Shown one piece after another: positions 14,881-20,938 of a stretch of DNA of 23,286 nt. The stretch is from a virus. The stretch's first letter is position 1, and the number at the start of each line of letters is the position of its first letter. The notes under the pieces were generated by a model, which worked only from the letters and a program-made list of their open reading frames with translations, made no database searches and was not told where the DNA came from. The stretch lies in IMG/VR virus record IMGVR_UViG_3300025087_000302, positions 1 through 23,286 of that record. One strand, written 5' to 3'. The translations under genes were made by a program, and so were the position numbers.

Positions 14881-15119
14881 AAATCAAATTTCTGTGTGAT
14901 TACATCGGGCGGGAAACCGCTATGAAACAGTATCACGAAGGCGACGTGGCCGAATTCGACCACCAGGCCGCGATTGAAATTATTCGGTTAGGCGGCGGTA
15001 AGGAAGTCCCCAATCCGAGGGTAGAGGCCATGCTACAGGAATTCACGGACGCGATGGACGATCTTCTCCCGCCCGCGCCGAAAAAGAAAAAGGTGAAATA
15101 TGAGCCGAACGAATCATAG
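14877..15119 (+). CDS. Small protein (80 aa), paralogue-like to the 50-aa gene at 13234
   Basis: The ATG overlaps the upstream TGA (ATGA). The product begins MKIKFLCDYIGRETAMKQYH, followed by EGDVAEFD, a helix (AAIEIIRLGGGKE) and a C-terminal helix ending in a PKKKKVKY basic tail. The strand, GDV turn and helix-glycine order match the 50-residue protein at 13234. The last 20 bases are shared with the next gene in another frame. Role unknown. Confidence 0.65.
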   Translation: MKIKFLCDYIGRETAMKQYHEGDVAEFDHQAAIEIIRLGGGKEVPNPRVEAMLQEFTDAMDDLLPPAPKKKKVKYEPNES

Positions 15120-15879
15120 GTTTATCCGAGCGTATGTCAGCGGCTACGACCTCAGCGGAACGGCACGCGATATTGGCTCTGTCGGATATGCCTTCGACAA
15201 CGAACCGAACGCGGCTTTCTCGGATGGAGTGAAAAATATCGTCAACGGCCAGATGACAGTACAGGCCGACCCGCTAAACGCGTTCCTGTCTCCTGAAACG
15301 TCTCCGGCCATCGGCCTGCATGAATTGCTAAAATCCGGCGCTGGACTGCAAACCTACACCATCGCGTACGGGATTCTAGCCGCTCCCGCGCAAGGTGATT
15401 TTATCTTTTCGATGCCAATGGAGCAGGCCGCGTATCAGGCCGAGGGCGTGGCGGTGAACGTAGGCTGGGGGGGTCCAACGTCAACCAATACCCTGATCAG
15501 TCTGGGCTACTCGTGTCCGTTCGGGCGACTGCTCCACCCCTTCGGCGTAGAGACCGCCGTCAATGCCGCTGTTGGCATAGACGATTACGGCGCAAGCCCT
15601 CCCGAACTCGGAGGGATACTGACCTACCACCTGTATTCGAGCATTGGTGGAAACATTACCATCAAAGTTCAGGAAGCGGACACCAACACAAATGGAAGTT
15701 TTACAGATATCACGGGCGCAACTAGTGGACTTATTGACGCTTCTTCTTCCCCCAAACATGGCGTCGTTGCGATTAGTGCGACCTATGCAGTGAAGCGATA
15801 TTTACGCTGGCAGGTTGTTTTCAATGTGGGAACAAGCGCAACATTTTTGGCAGGATTCAATCGGAGGCTTTGGTCGTAA
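15100..15879 (+). CDS. Tail tube-like structural protein (259 aa)
   Basis: The N-terminal half reads like a phage tail tube subunit (RAYVSGYDLSGTARDIGSVG, then a SDGVKNIVNGQMTVQ segment). The C-terminal half looks like an added beta-sandwich (strands NITIKVQEADT and KRYLRWQVVFNVGTSATFLA). It is placed just before the likely tube protein at 16632, from which it is now separated by an antisense HNH gene whose 3' end overlaps its last 23 bases. It could be a second tube protein or a tail protein carrying a surface domain. Confidence 0.6.
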   Translation: MSRTNHRFIRAYVSGYDLSGTARDIGSVGYAFDNEPNAAFSDGVKNIVNGQMTVQADPLNAFLSPETSPAIGLHELLKSGAGLQTYTIAYGILAAPAQGDFIFSMPMEQAAYQAEGVAVNVGWGGPTSTNTLISLGYSCPFGRLLHPFGVETAVNAAVGIDDYGASPPELGGILTYHLYSSIGGNITIKVQEADTNTNGSFTDITGATSGLIDASSSPKHGVVAISATYAVKRYLRWQVVFNVGTSATFLAGFNRRLWS

Positions 15880-16489
15880 AGTATTCTATCCAATACTCAC
15901 GATTACCATTGGTTTTTACATGACAACTTTGACACAAAGTAATGCAATTTTCGGGAAAGGTATCGTTCTTTATGTAGTTAATGTGATGAACTGCCTTACC
16001 AAATTCGCCACAAATAGCGCAAGTGTAATTGTCTCGTTTGCGAATCTTTTCTTTGAATTGCTTGTTGAAGACAATTGGGTAAGGTTCGAAAGAAAGTCCG
16101 CCTCTCCAATTAGCGGCATTTTTGCCAATGGCACTTTTTATATAACAAGAACGAGAACAGTATTTTTGAGATTCTTTTCCACCGTGAGGCGGAGTAAATT
16201 CTTTTCCACAAAAGCGGCACAATCGCAAGGTTTTAATCTTTCTCGATATAGAATGGCATTTTATAGAACAATAACGTTGTGTAAGGAATCGGAAAAGTTT
16301 TACGGAATACGTTTTACCACATATCTCACACGTCTTGTTTTTTTCTCCTCCATTCCAGTTGCTAGATTTTTCTTTGACGAGATTTTCAGACCTCCACTTT
16401 CCAGCGCAGGCAAAAGAACAGCACTTTATGTCTGGTCTCGTAAATTTCGCAGAAAACACCTTACCGCAAATGGCGCAAGTTTTTTTCAT
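15857..16489 (-). CDS. HNH homing-type endonuclease with three N-terminal zinc ribbons
   Basis: The 210-residue protein has three zinc-ribbon-like units, C5/C8...C24/C28, C54/C57...C74/C78 and C91/C94...C111/C115, each of the CxxCGK...YCSxxC type. A NWRGG linker (127-131) follows, then a C-terminal HNH nuclease: C157xxC160, H168-H169, N181 and C186xxC189-H190. H169 is the likely general base; the four cysteines hold structural zinc. Free-standing phage HNH enzymes like this cut related genomes lacking the insert and so spread themselves. The gene is antisense to the operon and AT-rich (20 G+C of 60 at 16261-16320, against 32 of 60 at 16801-16860), suggesting recent arrival. AAGGAT lies 6 nt before the ATG. 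Confidence 0.9.
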   Translation of the reverse strand: MKKTCAICGKVFSAKFTRPDIKCCSFACAGKWRSENLVKEKSSNWNGGEKNKTCEICGKTYSVKLFRFLTQRYCSIKCHSISRKIKTLRLCRFCGKEFTPPHGGKESQKYCSRSCYIKSAIGKNAANWRGGLSFEPYPIVFNKQFKEKIRKRDNYTCAICGEFGKAVHHINYIKNDTFPENCITLCQSCHVKTNGNREYWIEYFTTKASD

Positions 16490-16603
16490 GGTTATCCTTA
16501 ACGGGAGCCTCCCGTTCTATAAGTCAGTATTGTTGTTCAGGCAATATAGACAGAACAGGAGGCACGATAAAAGTAAAAATCTGACTATTGCAATTGCCTG
16601 AAC
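16490..16603 (-). ncRNA. Structured 5' leader of the HNH gene with interleaved helices
   Basis: On the minus strand three segments are each followed by their complements in the same order. These are the A pair (16593-16605 with 16533-16545, 13 bp), the B pair (16581-16586 with 16522-16527, 6 bp) and the C pair (16552-16563 with 16507-16518, 12 bp with one G-U). The order A B C A' B' C' cannot form simple nested hairpins, so pseudoknots or alternative states are implied. The C pair needs a G-U that exists only in minus-strand RNA; the plus strand would have a C-A mismatch. A local hairpin (16500-16516) competes with the C pair right next to the ribosome binding site. This suggests translational control of the nuclease. 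Confidence 0.5.
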
Positions 16604-16609
16604 AATTAG

Positions 16610-16620
16610 ATTATATCACA
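16610..16620 (-). promoter_or_regulatory. Extended -10 promoter for the HNH gene
   Basis: The minus strand reads TGTGA-TATAAT, a perfect -10 with TGn extension, about 120 nt upstream of the HNH start. It overlaps the ribosome binding site of the rightward tail gene at 16632, so the two transcription directions face away from a shared short region. Confidence 0.6.
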
Positions 16621-16631
16621 GGAGTAACAAA

Positions 16632-17084
16632 ATGACAGTTAACGCAGGACGTACTAATCTTAAATTCGTAGGGTTCTGGCTGGACAACGCCGCCGGGACG
16701 CTGACAGATCTAACGGCGTACCTGAAAGACCCCGGAACGGTGGGCGCGCAGTTTGAGGCCGCCGCCGTCGAAGCGGTGGGGGATGGAAGCAAAAACGTGG
16801 TTGTTGGTATGCCCGCCTACCCGCTTTCGATCACGTTTGTTTGGGATACGGTCATCCTGGCGCATCTCGCCGCGCTTGATCCGTGGACGCCGCTATCCCT
16901 GGACATTCGCTACGGCGTGCGCCAGGCACAGGTTACGGGCGAACCCCAATTCGGAATCACCATGAGCGCCACATCGGGCTACGTGATAACCGGATTCCAG
17001 TGCAATGGCGTGGAAAGCATCACCGCGACTTTTGACGTGTACGGCGCAACCGCTCCGGCGTTTGGAACGACAAATGAAACGTGA
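16632..17084 (+). CDS. Major tail tube protein (likely)
   Basis: AGGAG lies 7-8 nt before the ATG. The 150 residues begin MTVNAGRTNLKFVGFWLDNA and contain the tube-type opening GTLTDLTAYLKDPG, followed by beta strands and a C-terminal FDVYGATAP stretch. The gene sits directly before the two frameshift-coupled tail chaperones, which is where the major tail protein is found in most siphoviruses. Its size is at the small end for the family. It would polymerise around the tape measure to form the tail tube. Confidence 0.7.
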   Translation: MTVNAGRTNLKFVGFWLDNAAGTLTDLTAYLKDPGTVGAQFEAAAVEAVGDGSKNVVVGMPAYPLSITFVWDTVILAHLAALDPWTPLSLDIRYGVRQAQVTGEPQFGITMSATSGYVITGFQCNGVESITATFDVYGATAPAFGTTNET

Positions 17085-17099
17085 TGAAAGCCAGGATAA

Positions 17100-17423
17100 A
17101 TGTCAAAACAAATTACCTCACCATCGAAACGCTGGCCGGGGTCGGTTACGATTTCCGACCCCCTGACCATTCCACAAGCGCAATTCATCGAAGCGGGCTT
17201 GAAACAGCCCGCGCAGGAGGGCGAAAAGGTTTGGTTTACTACGCTTGACGTGATGAAACTGCCCGCCGTCATTGGATGCGTGGAAAAATGGGAACTTGAA
17301 AACTTTGCCCCCGACCCGTTTCCCGCCTCCCCGCGCAAGGATAGCCATTTGCTGATTGATTGGATTTTCGGCGAGTTGCTGAAAGTTTATTCCGGCGAGG
17401 CGATTGTCCCAAACGAGTCCTGA
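17100..17423 (+). CDS. Tail assembly chaperone, short form (gpG-like)
   Basis: A 107-residue protein with AGGA before its ATG and a helical C-terminal half (LLIDWIFGELLKVYSGEAIV). It lies between the tail tube and tape measure genes and ends with a slippery heptamer near the stop, as expected for gpG of lambda-like tail operons. The chaperone binds the tape measure protein during tail assembly and is not part of the virion. No sequence similarity to lambda gpG is claimed; the call rests on position and the frameshift. Confidence 0.75.
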   Translation: MSKQITSPSKRWPGSVTISDPLTIPQAQFIEAGLKQPAQEGEKVWFTTLDVMKLPAVIGCVEKWELENFAPDPFPASPRKDSHLLIDWIFGELLKVYSGEAIVPNES

Positions 17424-17710
17424 CCGATGCCTACCTGCACGCGTGCGGTGGCGCGGACGAAGAAATGCAGGCAGGAAGAGGTCACTACTCGCCCGAAATA
17501 GATTTGCTTCGTAAGATCGATCGGTTTGGCCTGGAATCCATTACCGGCAGGCGGCAGTTTTATTTTGGAGAACTTCGCAGAATGATAGTTTCAGAAAATA
17601 TTGTCACCGCCTACCAATCACGCGCCCAATCGAAAGATTGGGCTTCATGGGTTAATAAGAATCCGGTTATGGCGAATCTGTTGGCAGAGGCGGAGAGATT
17701 ATGCCAATAA
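17100..17710 (+). CDS. Tail assembly chaperone, long form by -1 frameshift (gpGT-like)
   Basis: Ribosomes that slip back one base at CCCAAAC (17408-17414) continue in the next frame to the TAA at 17708-17710. This yields about 203 residues: 105 from the short form and 98 from the extension (RVLTDAYLHACGGADEEMQA onward). The extension has no credible start of its own (only a TTG at 17360 without ribosome binding site), which supports production by frameshifting. Its end overlaps the tape measure start by 10 nt. The long form is expected in a small ratio to the short form. Confidence 0.8.
17408..17414 (+). promoter_or_regulatory. -1 ribosomal frameshift slippery site
   Basis: C-CCA-AAC in the reading frame of the short chaperone fits the X-XXY-YYZ rule. 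It lies 6 nt before the zero-frame TGA at 17421, and the -1 frame is open for a further 98 codons. A GC-rich, partly palindromic stretch (GCACGCGTGC region) follows about 25 nt downstream. Confidence 0.8.
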
Positions 17711-20151
17711 CCGGCGCGGGCGTAAGCGGAATCAATGTCGAGATAACCGGACGGGCGGATGATTTAATCGCGGAGATTAATAAGACCAATAAGTCGCTCG
17801 ATCAATTCAAGCAAAAAATCAAAGACGAAAAAGCCGCGCTTGCGGAGCAGGCGAAACAGGTCAAATCCGCCACCATGTCATGGACGGATTTTCGCTCCAT
17901 GTACCAGACCGTGCTGGACGTGGTACGCGTGGGGCAACAGGTTTGGAACGCGTCCATTGATAAATTTATAGATTACACCGAACAAATCAGGAGGGTTCAG
18001 CGCGTAATGGGCGGGGATGTTGAAAACGCCTCCCGCCTGATTCAGGTTGCGGATGACGTTGGCGTAAGTTTTGAACAGATGGCATTAGCCATGCGAATGG
18101 CTACAAAAAACGGGGTTGATGTAAGCGTAGACAGCCTCGCTAAACTCGCCGACCAGTTTATTGCTATTGAATCTCCGATAGACCGCGCAAAATTCGCGCA
18201 GAAGATATTCGGTAAAAATTGGGAGGCGATGATTCCGATTCTTGAAAAAAGCGGCGCGGGCGTAAAAGACCTTTACGATGGAATTGACGATGGGCTTATC
18301 GCGACAGAGGCGGGCGCGGCGGCGGTTGACCAATACAAAATATCCATAGACGAACTTGGAGAGGAGTATGACGCGTTTATAAACCAAGTCGCACCGCCAT
18401 TTTTGGATTTCTTAAATCAGGCATTGATGGGATGGCGCATAATTTTAGAAATGGCTGACCAGATGGACAAAATAGATTTTAGCAAAGGGGAAGTATTTAA
18501 GCAGATTGCTATAATCCATGACTCCATTAAGGATACGTTGGAGGCGGACGACGCGCTAAAGAAATTCATAAAAACAGAGGGCGGAATTCCAGGTGAGGTT
18601 GATCCGGCGACAGACGCGCTGGAAAAAGAAACCGAAGCCCTTGACCTGCTCAAAGACGCCGCGCAAATAACCTCCGATGCGCTTGAAGAAATATCACAGC
18701 GTAACCAGGACATCATAAGCACGGTTGAAAAATTCGCCAGTCTAAACAAAAGCCACGCTGATGAAATGGCAGACGCGTATGATGAATTAAAAAATAAACA
18801 AGAAGACCTGGCGGAAGCGCAAAAAAAAGGTGACGTGAAAGGCATAAAGAGGGCTACCGAGGCAATCAATGAACAGCGCGAAACAATCAGCGGGCTGGTT
18901 GTGGATTACGTTAACGCGGGTGATGCGATTGTCTATGAGATGATTAAGGCAGAACTTGCAATCGGCGGTTTAACTGACGCGGAATATCTGCTCACGCTCG
19001 AAGCGGGCAAGGCATTTGGGGTTATCACCGACGCGGATATAGCAATGGCGCAAGCGGCCATGACAGAGAGGAACGCTTTTATTGACGCGGCAAAAGCATC
19101 TGGGCAATTAGGAAATGAGGTTGACGCGGCAACCAATAAAATTATTTTCGACATGATGCTCGCGAAACTCGCAGTAGACGGATTGACCGATGCGGAATTT
19201 CAAGCCGCGTTGGAGGTTGGTAAAAACCTGGGCGTTATTTCAGACGCGGCCATACAGGTTGCCAAAGACCAGCAGGAGGCGGCCAACGAACTAATCGCAG
19301 GCACTGGATTGACGACGCCAGAGGAAACGACAGTAGACACCACAAACGCAACCGTTGACACGTCAGACACTGTCATCAACAGTGGCGCGACTACCGTAAG
19401 CGGAGATGGCGTAACCGTTGAAAGCGGAATGGTCACAATCAACGGAACCGCCGTTACACTAGATCAGGAACAGGTTACGCAGGCAATCCAGGATTCGATA
19501 GATAAACAGGATAGATTCACCCAATCGTTAGAGGTTACTTATTCTGTCATCAGAAACGAAGCAGTTGCCGTTGAAAATGTTAGTGTGTCCGTGCGAGATT
19601 TAACTTTTTGGCAGGACAGATTTACTCAATCGTCAGAGGTTACCTATTCCGTCATCAGAAACGAGGCGCTGGCCGTTGAAAATGTTAGTGTGTCCGTGCG
19701 AGATTTAACTTTTTGGCAGGACAGGTTTACTCAATCGTCAGAGGTTACCTATTCCGTCATCAGAAACGAGGCGCTGGCCGTTGACAACGTAGTTCTGTCA
19801 ATTCAAAATGCAATAATGACACAAAACGCTTTAACCAATTCTATCTGGCAGTCCGTTTCCGCGCAAAACGCGCTCAATTCTGCTGTGTCCTCCGGCGGCA
19901 CAATCGCGCCCTCCATGGATTCGGGCGGAGTCGGGCGCGCGGGACAGGAGTACATGATTGGCACGGGCGCGCAACCTGAACGATTCACGCCGCTCACGAA
20001 TGGCGTGTTTACCCCGAACGCTGGACGCGCCGGAAACAGTGGCAGTAGTCATAGCGTGACGGTCAATATCCATAATCCCACCGGACAGTCCTCCGATAAT
20101 AGCATTCGCAAGGAACTCAAAAAACTTTCCTACCTGGGGGTGCTGAGATGA
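17701..20151 (+). CDS. Tail tape measure protein
   Basis: At 816 residues this is the longest complete gene here and follows the chaperones, as tape measure genes do. The N-terminus is a coiled coil (LIAEINKTNKSLDQFKQKIK). A helical body includes FDxM-type modules repeated at a 71-residue spacing (IKAELAIGGLTDAE and LAKLAVDGLTDAE). A Thr/Val-rich beta stretch and a 35-residue tandem repeat precede the Gly-rich C-terminus, whose AGQEYMIGTGAQPERFTP segment is typical of tape measure ends. The protein sets tail length and leaves the tail during DNA injection. No lytic enzyme domain is seen. It is small for the family, suggesting a short tail if the one-residue-per-1.5-angstrom rule holds. Confidence 0.85.
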   Translation: MPITGAGVSGINVEITGRADDLIAEINKTNKSLDQFKQKIKDEKAALAEQAKQVKSATMSWTDFRSMYQTVLDVVRVGQQVWNASIDKFIDYTEQIRRVQRVMGGDVENASRLIQVADDVGVSFEQMALAMRMATKNGVDVSVDSLAKLADQFIAIESPIDRAKFAQKIFGKNWEAMIPILEKSGAGVKDLYDGIDDGLIATEAGAAAVDQYKISIDELGEEYDAFINQVAPPFLDFLNQALMGWRIILEMADQMDKIDFSKGEVFKQIAIIHDSIKDTLEADDALKKFIKTEGGIPGEVDPATDALEKETEALDLLKDAAQITSDALEEISQRNQDIISTVEKFASLNKSHADEMADAYDELKNKQEDLAEAQKKGDVKGIKRATEAINEQRETISGLVVDYVNAGDAIVYEMIKAELAIGGLTDAEYLLTLEAGKAFGVITDADIAMAQAAMTERNAFIDAAKASGQLGNEVDAATNKIIFDMMLAKLAVDGLTDAEFQAALEVGKNLGVISDAAIQVAKDQQEAANELIAGTGLTTPEETTVDTTNATVDTSDTVINSGATTVSGDGVTVESGMVTINGTAVTLDQEQVTQAIQDSIDKQDRFTQSLEVTYSVIRNEAVAVENVSVSVRDLTFWQDRFTQSSEVTYSVIRNEALAVENVSVSVRDLTFWQDRFTQSSEVTYSVIRNEALAVDNVVLSIQNAIMTQNALTNSIWQSVSAQNALNSAVSSGGTIAPSMDSGGVGRAGQEYMIGTGAQPERFTPLTNGVFTPNAGRAGNSGSSHSVTVNIHNPTGQSSDNSIRKELKKLSYLGVLR
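19507..19788 (+). repeat. 105-bp tandem repeat (2.7 copies) in the tape measure gene
   Basis: Units start at 19507, 19612 and 19717, each encoding 35 residues that begin QDRFTQS and include EVTYSVIRNEA. Bases 19567-19679 and 19672-19784 are identical except for one A/G change (19620 versus 19725), so the middle unit combines the 3' half of the first with the 5' half of the third. Confidence 0.95.
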
Positions 20152-20930
20152 GTACATGGAAATTCGGCGGTACTGCGTTAACGACCTACGGAAAAATAAC
20201 CACAGTAGATGGTGATTTGGGTATGGCCGCGCGGCGCGGTGATGATCAATTTATCCCATTTCGCGACGGGGAACAACACGTCCAAAAGTTTTACGGAAAG
20301 CGCGTGATAACTTTCGGGATTGCCGTGACTGCCGTAAATCTGGCTGCGCTGGAAGCATTGCTCGATACCATGCACCAAAAGTTTGCGCCAAAAACGCAAC
20401 AGGTGCTTGAAGTCACACGAGAAGATTCGTCTGCGAGGCAGGCGAATGCGGTTGTTGACAACGAAATAACCGTTGTTCCGGTCACAAGCAAATTCGCCCG
20501 CGTGGTGGTGGAGTTTTCCCTTGCCAAACCGTTCTTCCGGTTGTCTACCGAAATCGCGGACAACACCACAACCATTGACGCGTCCCCGCACGCGATGACC
20601 GTGACGAATCCGGGAACGACAGAAGAGCGCGACCCGACAATTATCCTGACTGGCCCGCTTACCAATCCGGTCATTACAAATTCCACAAACGGAAAAATCC
20701 TGACCTATACTGGCATAATCGCGGATGGAGATACGGTAACAATTTCCACGAATACAACCGGCGAGTACATCGCCGTCCATAGTGCGAGCGGCAACGTGAT
20801 TGGCAACATCACCCATTCTGGTGATACCGCGCTGATGACGTTCGACGTGGGCGCGAACACATTGGCGATCACCTCCGACGTTGCCACCACCGGAACAGTC
20901 AAGGTGACTTTTAGCGCGCCTTTTGCGTAG
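20148..20930 (+). CDS. Distal tail protein (Dit-like)
   Basis: The gene overlaps the tape measure stop (ATGA). The 260 residues begin MSTWKFGGTALTTYGKITTV. The N-terminal half has the Dit core pattern with RRGDDQFIPFRDGEQHV and RVITFGIAV strands, and a second beta domain starts near HAMTVTNPGTTEERDPTIIL. Dit forms the hub at the tail tip that connects tube, tape measure and the receptor-binding protein. Order and length agree with this. Confidence 0.8.
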   Translation: MSTWKFGGTALTTYGKITTVDGDLGMAARRGDDQFIPFRDGEQHVQKFYGKRVITFGIAVTAVNLAALEALLDTMHQKFAPKTQQVLEVTREDSSARQANAVVDNEITVVPVTSKFARVVVEFSLAKPFFRLSTEIADNTTTIDASPHAMTVTNPGTTEERDPTIILTGPLTNPVITNSTNGKILTYTGIIADGDTVTISTNTTGEYIAVHSASGNVIGNITHSGDTALMTFDVGANTLAITSDVATTGTVKVTFSAPFA

Positions 20931-20938
20931 AGAAAAAC

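Noticed and set aside
15815-16501. Long plus-strand frame across the HNH region
   Set aside because: It is the antisense shadow of the HNH gene; its composition (F/R/S-rich) is not protein-like and it has no ribosome binding site.
16490-16605. HNH leader as an IscB-type omega RNA (HEARO)
   Set aside because: The protein has zinc ribbons and an HNH domain only, without the RuvC halves or bridge helix of IscB, so an RNA-guided nuclease cannot be claimed; kept only as a distant possibility.
15857-16632. Group I intron carrying the HNH gene
   Set aside because: Both flanking tail genes have complete starts and stops and the nuclease is antisense; no split protein or intron core is visible.
19507-19788. 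CRISPR array or template/variable repeat of a diversity-generating retroelement
   Set aside because: Repeats are contiguous and coding, with no spacers, no adenine-directed variation and no reverse transcriptase in the window.
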